From assembly GCA_963205315.1 (NCBI GenBank), contig CAUJIO010000064.1:1-36168 (forward strand): a DNA stretch of 36,168 bases, given 5' to 3'. Below the pieces are notes generated by a model. The model was not told the origin of the DNA. It did not search any database and saw only the letters and a list, made by a program, of their open reading frames with translations. Below, piece by piece: positions 25,802 through 33,990 of this stretch (position 1 is its first letter; each line of letters begins with the position of its first letter). Both the position numbers and the translations under genes were made by a program. Origin of the DNA: Pseudomonadota bacterium. Lineage in GTDB: Bacteria > Pseudomonadota > Alphaproteobacteria > Rhizobiales > Aestuariivirgaceae.

Positions 25802-27094
25802 ATGGCAAATGTGGCAGTGGTCGGCGCGCAGTGGGGCGACGAAGGCAAGGGCAAGCTGGTCGACTGGCTCTCGGAGCGGGCCGACGTGGTGGTGCGATTC
25901 CAGGGCGGGCACAACGCCGGCCACACGCTGGTCATCGACGGCGTCACCTACAAGCTTTCGCTTCTGCCTTCCGGCATCGTGCGCCCGGGCAAGCTCTCGG
26001 TTATCGGCAATGGCGTGGTGATCGACCCTTGGGCGCTTGTCACCGAAATCGAGAAGCTGTCGTCACAAGGCGTGGATGTGAGCCGCGCCAACCTGCGTAT
26101 TGCCGGCAACGCCACGCTGATCCTGCCGCTGCATCGTGAACTCGACCAGATCCGTGAGGCCGCGGCAGGCGTGGCGAAGATCGGCACAACGGGCCGGGGC
26201 ATCGGACCCGCCTATGAGGACAAGGTTGGACGGCGCGCCATCCGCGTCAATGATCTGGCCGATCTTTCGACCATCGGTCCGAAAGTCGACCGCCTGCTGT
26301 CGCACCACAATGCGTTGCGCCGCGGACTTGGACAGCCGGACGTGAAGGCCGCCGATCTGGTGGCTCAGCTCGAGGACATCGCCCCGAAGATCCTTACCTA
26401 TTCCGATGCCGTGTGGGCGCTGCTCGACGATGCGAAGCGCGAAGGCAAGCGCATCCTGTTCGAAGGCGCGCAAGGCATCCTGCTGGACATCGACCACGGC
26501 ACCTATCCCTATGTGACGTCGTCCAACACCGTGGCGGGGCAGGCGGCGGCCGGCTCGGGGCTCGGACCGTCGTCCATCGGCTATGTGCTGGGCATCGCCA
26601 AGGCCTATACGACGCGCGTCGGCTCTGGTCCGTTCCCAACCGAACAGGAAAATGAAGTCGGCGAATATATTGGCCAGCGGGGCCGCGAATTCGGCACAGT
26701 GACGGGCCGCAAGCGGCGCTGCGGCTGGTTCGACTCGGTGCTGGTCCGGCAGGCGATCAAGACCTCCGGCATCCATGGCATCGCGCTCACCAAGCTCGAC
26801 GTTCTCGATGGCCTCGATGAAATCAAGGTCGGCGTCGGCTATGAGCTCGATGGCAAGCGCATCGAACGGTTTCCGGCAGCCGAAGAAGCGCAGAAGCGCG
26901 TCGTCCCGATCTACGAAAGCTTCGAAGGGTGGAAGGGCACGACGGCCGGCGCGCGAAGCTGGGCGCAGCTGCCCGCTCAGGCGATCAAGTACGTGAAGTA
27001 CCTGGAAGAGCTGATCGAATGCCCGGTGGCGCTGTTGTCAACGTCACCGGAGCGAGACGACACGATCCTGATGAAGGATCCGTTCGAGGACTGA
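25802..27094 (+). CDS. purA: Adenylosuccinate synthetase PurA
   Basis: PurA joins IMP and aspartate using GTP, the first committed step from IMP to AMP. It has 430 residues, the normal length. The GTP loop QWGDEGKGK is at residues 10-18, the switch-like GGHNAGHT near 40-47, and the typical [22 protein letters not shown] and [14 protein letters not shown] motifs are all present, ending with [17 protein letters not shown] lies six bases before ATG 25802. A strong hairpin precedes it. Its stop is directly followed by the stop of the convergent small gene at 27095, with no room for a terminator. Confidence 0.98.
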   Translation: MANVAVVGAQWGDEGKGKLVDWLSERADVVVRFQGGHNAGHTLVIDGVTYKLSLLPSGIVRPGKLSVIGNGVVIDPWALVTEIEKLSSQGVDVSRANLRIAGNATLILPLHRELDQIREAAAGVAKIGTTGRGIGPAYEDKVGRRAIRVNDLADLSTIGPKVDRLLSHHNALRRGLGQPDVKAADLVAQLEDIAPKILTYSDAVWALLDDAKREGKRILFEGAQGILLDIDHGTYPYVTSSNTVAGQAAAGSGLGPSSIGYVLGIAKAYTTRVGSGPFPTEQENEVGEYIGQRGREFGTVTGRKRRCGWFDSVLVRQAIKTSGIHGIALTKLDVLDGLDEIKVGVGYELDGKRIERFPAAEEAQKRVVPIYESFEGWKGTTAGARSWAQLPAQAIKYVKYLEELIECPVALLSTSPERDDTILMKDPFED

Positions 27095-27340
27095 TCAATC
27101 GCGGCTCTCGGCAATCCGGTCCTGCGTTTTCTTCACCGCCTCATCCGCACCGTGGTCCTCGCCAGTCGCGCCTTCCTGAAGCACCCTGGTGGCGGCATCG
27201 TGCTTCAGGGCGTTGTCTTCGGGGATCGGCACGGTGTGCTCGTCCGCCGTCAGAGGCTTCTTGCCCGGGTGGCCTGAGTCCTGCTGCCTGCGCGCAGTTT
27301 CTGCGAATTGTGCAAGTGCCTCGGGGCGTTCCTTTGCCAT
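27095..27340 (-). CDS. Small hydrophilic protein under an EcfG-type stress promoter
   Basis: The product has 81 residues: MAKERPEALAQFAETARRQQ at the start, then a charged, Pro/Gly/Asp-rich and probably disordered sequence ending RIAESRD. There is no signal peptide or membrane segment. The ribosome binding site is weak (GAGAG). The main support is the exact EcfG promoter 38 bases upstream (27378-27402), which suggests a stress-protective or regulatory role. I do not recognise a named family. It is convergent with purA, with zero bases between the stops, and lies downstream of ppk2 on the same strand. Confidence 0.72.
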   Translation of the reverse strand: MAKERPEALAQFAETARRQQDSGHPGKKPLTADEHTVPIPEDNALKHDAATRVLQEGATGEDHGADEAVKKTQDRIAESRD

Positions 27341-27377
27341 CGTTGTCTCTCACTGTTGATTGTGAACGTGTTGAGAC

Positions 27378-27402
27378 AACGATGGAGGCCGCATTCTGTT
27401 CC
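27378..27402 (-). promoter_or_regulatory. EcfG-type (general stress response) promoter for the small gene
   Basis: On the minus strand GGAAC (27402-27398) and CGTT (27381-27378) are separated by 16 bases, an exact match to the alphaproteobacterial EcfG consensus. The ATG is 38 bases after the -10 element, almost the same spacing as for the promoter at 14370-14394. Confidence 0.7.
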
Positions 27403-27436
27403 GGTGGACCCTCGAGATGGCCGCTGCTGCGCGGCG

Positions 27437-28435
27437 CTATTTCTTCTTGCCGTTGCCCGGACGAAGCGTCTTGCCGAGGATGTGCTCGTCGCGGCCGATG
27501 ACGTGGGCCGTGGTGCCGACGATCAGCGGATCAGGACCTGTCACCAGTTTGCGGTTCTTGTTGGGATAGGCGAGCGAGGACAGAAAATACTGCATGCAGT
27601 TGAGGCGGGCGCGTTTCTTGTCGTCGGACTTGATGATGGTCCAGGGCGAATCCGCCGTGTCGGTGTAGAAGAACATCGCCTCTTTCGCCTCGGTGTAGTC
27701 ATCCCACTTGTCGAGCGAGGCCTTGTCGATGGGCGACAGCTTCCACTGCTTCAACGGATCGTTGCCGCGTGAGGTGAAACGGCGCAACTGCTCCTCGCGG
27801 GTCACCGAGAACCAGAACTTGAACAGCTTGATGCCGGAGCGCACGAACATGCGTTCAAGGTCCGGGCACTGCCGCATGAATTCGAGATAGTCGTTGGGCG
27901 AGCAAAAGCCCATCACGCGCTCGACGCCGGCGCGGTTGTACCAGGAGCGGTCGAAGAAGACGATCTCACCGCCGGCCGGCAGGTTCTCTATATAGCGCTG
28001 GAAATACCACTGCGTGCGTTCCCGGTCGTTGGGCTTCTCGAGCGCCACGACGCGGGCGCCGCGCGGGTTCAGATGTTCCATGAAGCGCTTGATGGTGCCA
28101 CCCTTGCCCGCAGCGTCCCGGCCTTCAAAGATGACGATGATACGCTCGCCCGTCTCCTTCACCCAGTTCTGGACTTTCAGCAACTCGACCTGGAGCTGGG
28201 CCGTCTGCTCCTCATAGGCCTTGTTGCCAAGGCGGTTCTTGTAGGGAAATTCGCCAGATTCGAAGGCATGGCGAATGGCTTCGGGGTTGTGACGCAGCTG
28301 GCTCGGCGTCAGGTGGGGTGGCCGCTCGGCAGGTTCGGCGGTTACTGCCGGTTCCGGCTGGCTTAGCCCGGGCGCCTGTTCCGGAGCCGGGGCTGAGGGC
28401 GGCGTGAGAACGGGAGCAGTTGCAGCATCGGACAT
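27437..28435 (-). CDS. ppk2: Polyphosphate kinase 2 (PPK2 class I)
   Basis: PPK2 enzymes transfer phosphate between polyphosphate and nucleotides, mostly generating NDP or NTP from polyphosphate. The product has 332 residues from ATG 28435, which has GGGGGAA upstream. The first ~50 residues are Pro/Ala-rich and disordered. The kinase domain shows Walker A GRDAAGKGGTI near residue 104, the lid motif around ERTQWYFQRY, Walker B with DRSWYNRAGVE near 159, and the family C-terminal segment YFLSSLAYPNKNRKLVTG. The size and motifs fit class I (single-domain). An FNR/FixK-like box lies upstream at 28503-28516, suggesting redox or oxygen control. Confidence 0.95.
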   Translation of the reverse strand: MSDAATAPVLTPPSAPAPEQAPGLSQPEPAVTAEPAERPPHLTPSQLRHNPEAIRHAFESGEFPYKNRLGNKAYEEQTAQLQVELLKVQNWVKETGERIIVIFEGRDAAGKGGTIKRFMEHLNPRGARVVALEKPNDRERTQWYFQRYIENLPAGGEIVFFDRSWYNRAGVERVMGFCSPNDYLEFMRQCPDLERMFVRSGIKLFKFWFSVTREEQLRRFTSRGNDPLKQWKLSPIDKASLDKWDDYTEAKEAMFFYTDTADSPWTIIKSDDKKRARLNCMQYFLSSLAYPNKNRKLVTGPDPLIVGTTAHVIGRDEHILGKTLRPGNGKKK

Positions 28436-28502
28436 GGAAGTTCCCCCTTTGATATGTGGATAACCAAAGGTGGTAGAGTGGGCCCGGCGGGACGCATTGC
28501 CA

Positions 28503-28516
28503 TTGACCTCGATCAA
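28503..28516 (-). promoter_or_regulatory. FNR/FixK-like binding site upstream of ppk2
   Basis: The 14-base site reads TTGACCTCGATCAA on the plus strand and TTGATCGAGGTCAA on the minus strand, matching the FNR/FixK/Anr consensus TTGAT-N4-(A/G)TCAA in both half-sites. It lies 68-81 bases before the ppk2 ATG, in the gap after the membrane protein gene. Its position would suit a class II activator site with transcription starting near 28468. Confidence 0.6.
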
Positions 28517-28527
28517 AAAGCGGATGG

Positions 28528-29271
28528 TCAGAAGTCGCGGCGCTCGACGAAGAATCCATAGAGTGACGTGAAGATCGAGGCGTTGAACAGCGTCAGAAAG
28601 AGCTTCAGGACGGCATCGGCGACGAGCAGGAAGACCTGCGCCGCCGCGGGGCTGATGGCATTGATGATGCCCGCGATGATGACGAGCAAGACAAGCGCAC
28701 CGAAGACCACTGCGGCATTGAGAAGGAAGACGCCGAGCAACTGCCAGTTATTGTCTGTGGTGGCCTTCCACGCGTCGCGGAAACCAAAATCCGTGTTGCC
28801 CAGCGCGACCGCTGGCAGCTTCACCGAGAGACGGGTCACGATCAGCCCGCCGGCGATGCTGAGGACAATGAGCAGGACACCCAAGGCAGGAACGAGCTGG
28901 GACAGAACGAGCAAGATGACGGCGGGCACCACGACGATCAGCATGATGAGCAGCGAATTGCCGGCGTAACGCAGCACGGGTGCGTCAATCCGGGCGGGAG
29001 AGCCGATCTCGTCGCGCAAGATGAAGCGGTGCCAGCTCACGGCCATCGAGCAGAAGCCGAGAAGGCCAACGACGGCCGACACGATCTGCATCAGTACGGG
29101 CAGGCCAAACTGCGGATTTTGCAGATCGGGTTCGCCCACCAGGATCTCGACGACACCCAGCAGGAACAGCACGGGTATCCAGAACATGCCGATCCGAACG
29201 GCGATCGACCGGTAGGTGAGAACCGAATTGAATGCGTGCGAGATCGCCTTGACGGGAGATAGTTTTCGCAT
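28528..29271 (-). CDS. Integral membrane protein of unknown function
   Basis: The product has 247 residues with about six membrane helices: near residues 25-45, 62-82, 107-127, 128-150, 183-208 and 215-235. The N-terminus is short and basic (MRKLSPVKAISHAF). The YciC/DUF-type membrane folds are possible but I recognise no specific family. No signal peptide or catalytic motif is visible. Its stop is 92 bases from the ppk2 start on the same strand, so the two could be co-transcribed, though ppk2 also has its own FNR-like site. A terminator for the gene upstream (PEP-CTERM) separates it from that gene. Confidence 0.8.
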   Translation of the reverse strand: MRKLSPVKAISHAFNSVLTYRSIAVRIGMFWIPVLFLLGVVEILVGEPDLQNPQFGLPVLMQIVSAVVGLLGFCSMAVSWHRFILRDEIGSPARIDAPVLRYAGNSLLIMLIVVVPAVILLVLSQLVPALGVLLIVLSIAGGLIVTRLSVKLPAVALGNTDFGFRDAWKATTDNNWQLLGVFLLNAAVVFGALVLLVIIAGIINAISPAAAQVFLLVADAVLKLFLTLFNASIFTSLYGFFVERRDF

Positions 29272-29320
29272 GATGTCCGCGCTGTTTTCCGGCGGACCCT
29301 AGACGGATGACGGCAAGATT

Positions 29321-29353
29321 GAAAGCCCCGCCAGTTCTGAAAAACGGCGGGGC
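29321..29353 (-). terminator. Intrinsic terminator after the PEP-CTERM gene
   Basis: On the minus strand GCCCCGCC (29353-29346) pairs perfectly with GGCGGGGC (29332-29325), leaving a 13-base loop, and is followed by TTTC. A TTTTTTC run also precedes the stem. It separates the PEP-CTERM gene from the downstream membrane protein gene. Confidence 0.75.
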
Positions 29354-29381
29354 GAAAAAACAATCGTTGCAGTAAATCGAT

Positions 29382-30011
29382 CTAGTTGGACTTCGCGGCG
29401 TTCCGCTTGCTGCGCCAGCCAGCAAGACCCATGGCGCCAAGACCAGTGGCCAGGAGCGGCAGGGCTGCCGGAATCGGGACCGGTGAGGCCTCCGTCGTAT
29501 AGGTCAGGTTGTCGGCATAGATTCCACCCAGACCGAGGCCATCTGGATCGCCAGGGAACTGGGCACCAATGGTCCCGAAGGTGATCGACTTGATACCTGA
29601 GACTATGAGCGACAGAGTATGCATTGTATTGTCACTGGCGGTTATATCGAGGAGAACGGCGCCAATCAGTGAGTTGGCAGCGTCATAGGCCTTCAAGAAC
29701 AGCCGGTCCGGATCCGAACCAAGGTCGCCGAGGTCAATCGAGACGTTTGATGCCGTCGATGAAAACGTCGCCGTCCAGAACGAATCGAGCACGTTCGGAA
29801 TTGTGGACCGTACCAGTGCCGAAGAGCCGGCGGGACCAGTGGTCGTCACGCAGGCTTCGCTGCCGGCGCCGCCGGTTATATTGACTGCCGACGTGCTGCA
29901 ATCGGCGGAACTGTTGAAAGTCAGCGTTGTTGCGTGTGCAGGGCCCGCTATAGGCAATAGCATTCCCCCAAGTGTCAGGGTGCAGGCCAACAGGAAGCTT
30001 TTGTTGATCAC
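29382..30011 (-). CDS. VPxPA-type PEP-CTERM secreted protein
   Basis: The product has 209 residues from GTG 30011, preceded by GGAG at 30019-30022. A signal peptide ends at GPAHA. The mature part is Ser/Thr/Asn/Gly-rich and beta-like, with an early and a later Cys (SADCST, SEACVTT). The C-terminus has the sorting signal VPIPAALPLLATGLGAMGLAGWRSKRNAAK: VPxPA box, hydrophobic helix and basic tail, which is recognised by exosortase and rhombosortase-like enzymes. No exosortase gene is in the window. The GTG start was chosen over an upstream ATG because of the ribosome binding site and signal peptide. Its own function is unknown. Confidence 0.85.
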   Translation of the reverse strand: MINKSFLLACTLTLGGMLLPIAGPAHATTLTFNSSADCSTSAVNITGGAGSEACVTTTGPAGSSALVRSTIPNVLDSFWTATFSSTASNVSIDLGDLGSDPDRLFLKAYDAANSLIGAVLLDITASDNTMHTLSLIVSGIKSITFGTIGAQFPGDPDGLGLGGIYADNLTYTTEASPVPIPAALPLLATGLGAMGLAGWRSKRNAAKSN

Positions 30012-30090
30012 AGATATTCTCCAGCTCGAGCGAGCACGCATTATCAATTGCCGCAAAGTGTCGATATTGCGCCGTCGCGGATTAGGCCCC

Positions 30091-30103
30091 TAACCAAAGG
30101 TTA
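30091..30103. repeat. Palindromic TAACC-AAA-GGTTA upstream of the PEP-CTERM gene
   Basis: A perfect five-base inverted repeat with a three-base centre, 80 bases upstream of the GTG start. TAACCAAAGGT is also found at 28461-28471 upstream of ppk2. This may be an operator or chance. Confidence 0.3.
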
Positions 30104-30211
30104 ATCATCAAGCCTGCCGGTTGTCGAGTCCGATGTTCCAGACACCAGGCAACCAGCCCCGCCCTTTGAGAGCCGGGACCGCGCCTGTTATGCCGAAGGT
30201 CTCCTTGCAGC

Positions 30212-32209
30212 TCAGGCGGCGGTTTTCTTCGAGTCCTGCTCGCGGACGCGGCGGCTCAGGCCGTTGGCGAAATTGCGCAGGATGATGGCCGCAAGATCGG
30301 CGACGCGTGCCGGGCGGTCGAGCAGATAGCCCTGTGCCAGATCGCAGCCGAGATCGCGCAGCGTCGAGAGCTGGCGGGAGTTCTCGATACCTTCTGCCGT
30401 CACCGTGAGGCCGAGGCCGTGCCCGAGCTTGACGATCGAGCGGAGGATGCCCTTGGCGCTGGCCGATTCATCCAGGGCATTGATGAAGCTGCGGTCGATC
30501 TTGAGCTTCGAGAACGGGAATTTCCAGAGATAACCAAGGCTCGAATAGCCGGTGCCGAAGTCATCGAGCGCCACGGCAATACCCATGTCCCGGAGAATTC
30601 GCAGCTGCCGCAACACGACTTCGCTGTCGTTCATCAGTGTGCCTTCGGTGATTTCCACCTCGAGGCGGTAGCTTGGATACTGGTTGTTCTCAAGCGCGCG
30701 GCGGACGTCGCTGACCAACGTCCCGGACATGAACTGTGAGGGTGACAGATTGACCGCCACCATGAGATGAGCGGGCCACTGCACGGCAACGCGGCAGGCT
30801 TCATCGAGTGCCCAGGCGCCGATCTGGTTGATCAGACCGATTTCCTCAGCGATGGGGATGAACTCGGCTGGCGAAACCTGACCCAGTTCCTCGTCGTGCA
30901 GGCGAATCAATGCCTCGAAGCCGTTCAGTTCACCCGTCCTGATGTTATAAACGGGTTGAAAATCGAGACGGAAGCGGCGCTGCTCGGTTGCTTCGGCCAC
31001 GGCCCGCTTGATGGCGATGCGGCGATTGGAATTCTTTGCCTGTTCGGGATCGTAGAAGCCATATCCGGGCTCGCCCTGTTCGCGCACCGAGAGGACAGCC
31101 AGTTCGGCACAGCGCATAAGCTGGTTCGCGGTGTTGCCGTCACTGCCGCTAAGAGCGATGCCACTGTGACACCGGCACGACACTTTCCTGCCTTCGATCA
31201 GCGTCTCTGCGCTCAAGGCAAGGGTGATGTCCTTGGCGAGGCTCAATGCCATCATCGGGTCGCTGGCCTTGTCGAGATAGACCAGGAACGACGCATGGCC
31301 GGCCGTTGCAATTGTCGCACGGCCCGCGACGATATCGGAGATGCGGGCTGCCGCGGCGCGGATGACGAGTTCTTCCGTATGCTGACCATGCGTGCCGGCA
31401 ATGGCTGCGGCACCGCTCAACTCACACAGGATCAATGCACATCTTTCCGAGGAAGCGTCGGTCGTGCGAAAATGCCCGTCGATCTTTTCAAGCAGTACCG
31501 ATTTCTTGGCGAAGCCGGTGAGGTAATCGCGCTTCGACATGTCGTCGATCGTCCGCTGCATCTCGGCCTTGCTGCGCGTCCGATACCAGAAACCGAAGAT
31601 GGGAGCGGCGAGCAGCAGGATGCAGATGGCAGCCGAGACTTGCGCGGTGATCCGCGTGAAGAGCTGCTGGCGCTCCGTCTGATCCAGATTGACGAGCAGC
31701 CAGCCAACCCGGATGCCGTTGGACTCGATGGGCATCAGGGAGGAGGCAACAAAGTTGACTTGCTCCTGGCCACCAATACGGGTCTCGCTCAACAGCGTGC
31801 CGCTGCTGCCCTCGGCAAGGGCGCCGGCAAACCCTGGGTCGACCTGCGTGATGTGGCGGCCGATCAGATTGGCCGAGGTGCCTTCATTCGACTGGAGCTT
31901 GAGGAAGCCACGCGCATCATAGACCTTGAAGGAAATGACATGGCCACCGGTCATGGTGGGGTCGATGGTCATCCGCGGAGTAGACCCCAGCGCCGCACCT
32001 TCCGTGATTTCCGGCAGGTCCTTGAGGTTGGCTTTCAGATACGCCGACCAGCGGCTGGCATCGATTCTGGCCTCGGCCTCGAGAAGGTTGCGCGTGGCCA
32101 TCGTCATCAGCAAGTAACCGAAGGCAGCGATCACAGCGCACAAGCCGAGCAGACCAAGGCCTGTCATCGCCCGTGTTCCCACTCGTGTCGCCGCCCAGTT
32201 CAAAGACAT
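30212..32209 (-). CDS. Membrane EAL-domain cyclic-di-GMP phosphodiesterase with degenerate GGDEF domain
   Basis: The product has 665 residues. Two membrane helices (about residues 15-37 and 205-225) bracket a periplasmic sensor domain. A GGDEF-like domain (about 245-400) lacks the motif: the expected GGDEF position reads AGHASF, so it is unlikely to make c-di-GMP. The EAL domain (about 410-650) keeps the catalytic set: FEALIRL, NLSPSQF, EITEGTL, ALDDFGTGYSSL, KIDRSF, TAEGIE and QGYLLDRP. It should therefore hydrolyse cyclic-di-GMP, with the GGDEF region possibly a GTP-sensing regulator. ATG 32209 gives a proper membrane start; the ribosome binding site is weak. It is divergent from the CAP gene. 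Confidence 0.92.
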   Translation of the reverse strand: MSLNWAATRVGTRAMTGLGLLGLCAVIAAFGYLLMTMATRNLLEAEARIDASRWSAYLKANLKDLPEITEGAALGSTPRMTIDPTMTGGHVISFKVYDARGFLKLQSNEGTSANLIGRHITQVDPGFAGALAEGSSGTLLSETRIGGQEQVNFVASSLMPIESNGIRVGWLLVNLDQTERQQLFTRITAQVSAAICILLLAAPIFGFWYRTRSKAEMQRTIDDMSKRDYLTGFAKKSVLLEKIDGHFRTTDASSERCALILCELSGAAAIAGTHGQHTEELVIRAAAARISDIVAGRATIATAGHASFLVYLDKASDPMMALSLAKDITLALSAETLIEGRKVSCRCHSGIALSGSDGNTANQLMRCAELAVLSVREQGEPGYGFYDPEQAKNSNRRIAIKRAVAEATEQRRFRLDFQPVYNIRTGELNGFEALIRLHDEELGQVSPAEFIPIAEEIGLINQIGAWALDEACRVAVQWPAHLMVAVNLSPSQFMSGTLVSDVRRALENNQYPSYRLEVEITEGTLMNDSEVVLRQLRILRDMGIAVALDDFGTGYSSLGYLWKFPFSKLKIDRSFINALDESASAKGILRSIVKLGHGLGLTVTAEGIENSRQLSTLRDLGCDLAQGYLLDRPARVADLAAIILRNFANGLSRRVREQDSKKTAA

Positions 32210-32232
32210 TAATGGCCCCAACCCAACGTCAA

Positions 32233-32255
32233 ACCAGTTATCCTCATAAACTGGT
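32233..32255. repeat. Inverted repeat in the divergent EAL/CAP intergenic region
   Basis: ACCAGTT (32233-32239) and AACTGGT (32249-32255) are a perfect seven-base inverted repeat with a nine-base centre. It lies 24-46 bases before the EAL gene start and about 90 before the CAP gene start. It could be an operator serving one or both. Confidence 0.4.
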
Positions 32256-32283
32256 GACCTGCAAATAAGAGTAAATAGTGCTG

Positions 32284-32312
32284 TTGCGAGGCTGACCCGC
32301 AAAGGTTATTGA
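32284..32312 (+). promoter_or_regulatory. Possible promoter for the CAP-domain gene
   Basis: TTGCGA (32284-32289) and TATTGA (32307-32312) are separated by 17 bases. The -10 match is only partial. It lies about 30 bases before the ATG. Confidence 0.3.
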
Positions 32313-32341
32313 TTGTTAATGGTTTATGGAGTCTTCAGATA

Positions 32342-32926
32342 ATGCGGAAGGTTGAACGTTTCGTTGCGTTGCTTCTGCTCGCCGCAGCCCTGGTTGTGGG
32401 ACACTCCAGCGGCGAACTGGCGGCCGCGGGCCGCTACCGCGATTTTGCAGCAGGTCTTAACGCCAATCCGCCCGCCGGCTCCAAGTTCCGGCCCGATCTT
32501 GAACAGAAACTGTCCGAGCTCGCCAATGCGTATCGAGCACAAGAGGGCAAGGAACCGTTGACCCCGGACCCCATGTTTCAGGTGGCGGCGCGCGCGCATG
32601 CGGCCGACATGATGATCAATGGCTTCATGGGGCACCGGTCCAGCACCGGCCAGGATTTCGACAGCCGGATGCGGTCGTTTGTCGACGACATCACGAAATT
32701 CCCGGGAATGGCTGAGAACGCCGCCCGGGACACGCAGAAAACGCCCGTGGATGCCGCCAAGGCGCGGGCGCTGTTCAGCCAGTGGGTGAAGAGCCGCCCG
32801 CACCGCAAGGCCCTCGTCAGCCGCAACTATCAGTTTGTTTCCACCGGAGTCATTCAGAGCGGCAACAAGATCTGGGCCGTCCAGATCTTCTTTGCAACGC
32901 CGCGTGCCAAGGGCATTTTCCAGTAG
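32342..32926 (+). CDS. Secreted CAP-domain (SCP/PR1-like) protein
   Basis: The product has 194 residues with a signal peptide (MRKVERFVALLLLAAALVVG). The CAP domain spans most of the rest: LANAYRAQEGKEPLTPDPMF, then AHAADMMINGFMGHRSSTGQ with the conserved His, GMAENAA with the conserved Glu, and WVKSRPHRKALVSRNYQFVSTGV with the second His. Bacterial CAP proteins have roles in sterol or lipid binding and cell-wall interactions; the ligand here is unknown. The ATG at 32342 has GGAG ten bases upstream; the TTG further up would lack one. It is divergent from the EAL gene and convergent with rpoH. Confidence 0.9.
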   Translation: MRKVERFVALLLLAAALVVGHSSGELAAAGRYRDFAAGLNANPPAGSKFRPDLEQKLSELANAYRAQEGKEPLTPDPMFQVAARAHAADMMINGFMGHRSSTGQDFDSRMRSFVDDITKFPGMAENAARDTQKTPVDAAKARALFSQWVKSRPHRKALVSRNYQFVSTGVIQSGNKIWAVQIFFATPRAKGIFQ

Positions 32927-32962
32927 GAGCAGCGATTTGATGCGGCTCTCTGAAGCCAGGCA

Positions 32963-32987
32963 CAGCGGGAAATCGGCTTCCCCGCTG
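32963..32987. terminator. Candidate bidirectional terminator between CAP and rpoH genes
   Basis: CAGCGGGAA (32963-32971) and TTCCCCGCTG (32978-32987) pair over nine positions with one bulged C and a six-base loop. It is centred between the two convergent stops. T-runs are poor. Confidence 0.5.
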
Positions 32988-32998
32988 CCTGTGTGGGT

Positions 32999-33910
32999 TC
33001 AGGCCGTCGCGGCGGCGCTTGGCAGGGTCTTTGGGGCAAGGAGACGTTGCGAAGCGTTCTTCACCGCCTTCTGCACCTTGTCAAAGGCCCTGACCTCGAT
33101 CTGGCGGATGCGCTCGCGCGATACGCCAAATTCCTGGCTGAGGTCTTCCAGTGTTGCCGGATCGTCCTGCAGCCTGCGGGCCTCGAAGACGCGGCGCTCG
33201 CGGTCGGTCAGCTTGCCCATGGCGTCCTTCAGAAGGCCGTGGCGCATCGAGCTTTCCTCGCTCTGTGCCAGCACTTCTTCCTGGTTGTCCGAGTCATCGA
33301 CCAGCCAGTCCTGCCATTCGCCTTCACTGTCGTCACGTAGATGGGCATTGAGCGAGGTATCACCGCCGAGGCGGCGGTTCATCGAGATGACGTCTTCCTC
33401 GGTCACGCCCAGCTTGGTGGCGATCAGCTTCACCTGATCGGGACGGAGATCGCCTTCTTCCAGCGCTTCGATCTGGCTTTTCACCTTGCGCAGGTTGAAG
33501 AACAGCTTCTTCTGGTTGGCCGTGGTGCCCATCTTCACAAGTGACCACGAGCGCAGCACGAACTCTTGAATCGAGGCCTTGATCCACCACATGGCGTATG
33601 TGGCAAGACGGAAGCCCTTGTCGGGCTCGAACTTCTTGACCGCCTGCATCAGGCCGACGTTGCCTTCGGAGATGACCTCGCCAATCGGCAGGCCGTAGCC
33701 GCGATAGCCCATGGCGATCTTGGCCACCAGGCGGAGATGGCTGGTGATGAGCTTCTGTGCTGCTTTGGCGTCGCCATGCTCCTTCCAGCGCTTGGCGAGC
33801 ATGAATTCTTCTTCCGGCTGCAGCATGGGAAACTGCCGGATGTCCTGAAGGTAACGCTGCAAGCCGGCTTCGCCGGAGGCAATTGCGGGGAGGGACGCTG
33901 TCTTGGCCAT
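32999..33910 (-). CDS. rpoH: RNA polymerase heat-shock sigma factor RpoH
   Basis: RpoH directs RNA polymerase to heat-shock promoters. It has 303 residues from ATG 33910, with AGGAAAGG upstream. Region 1.2 (GLQRYLQDIRQFPMLQPEEE), region 2 with GYRGYGLPIGEVISEGNVGLMQAVKKFEPDKGFRLATYA-like core, the RpoH box QKKLFFNLRK, and the region 4 helix-turn-helix (LSQEFGVSRERIRQIE) are all present. Its likely targets include ftsH in this window, and FtsH degrades RpoH in characterised species. rluD lies upstream on the same strand, 80 bases away. Confidence 0.97.
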   Translation of the reverse strand: MAKTASLPAIASGEAGLQRYLQDIRQFPMLQPEEEFMLAKRWKEHGDAKAAQKLITSHLRLVAKIAMGYRGYGLPIGEVISEGNVGLMQAVKKFEPDKGFRLATYAMWWIKASIQEFVLRSWSLVKMGTTANQKKLFFNLRKVKSQIEALEEGDLRPDQVKLIATKLGVTEEDVISMNRRLGGDTSLNAHLRDDSEGEWQDWLVDDSDNQEEVLAQSEESSMRHGLLKDAMGKLTDRERRVFEARRLQDDPATLEDLSQEFGVSRERIRQIEVRAFDKVQKAVKNASQRLLAPKTLPSAAATA

Positions 33911-33938
33911 TCTGAAAGCCTTTCCTGTCTTTGCAAGC

Positions 33939-33967
33939 ATCTTAGACCTGAATTACGCAGAAAATAA
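33939..33967 (-). promoter_or_regulatory. Possible rpoH promoter
   Basis: On the minus strand TTATTT (33967-33962) and TAAGAT (33944-33939) are 17 bases apart. The -10 is good; the -35 is weak. It lies about 29 bases before the rpoH ATG, after the rluD stop. Confidence 0.35.
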
Positions 33968-33990
33968 GACACCAGATGAGTTACAGATAA

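Noticed and set aside
30767-32212. 481-residue plus-strand open frame opposite the EAL gene
   Set aside because: The EAL catalytic motifs are all on the minus strand.
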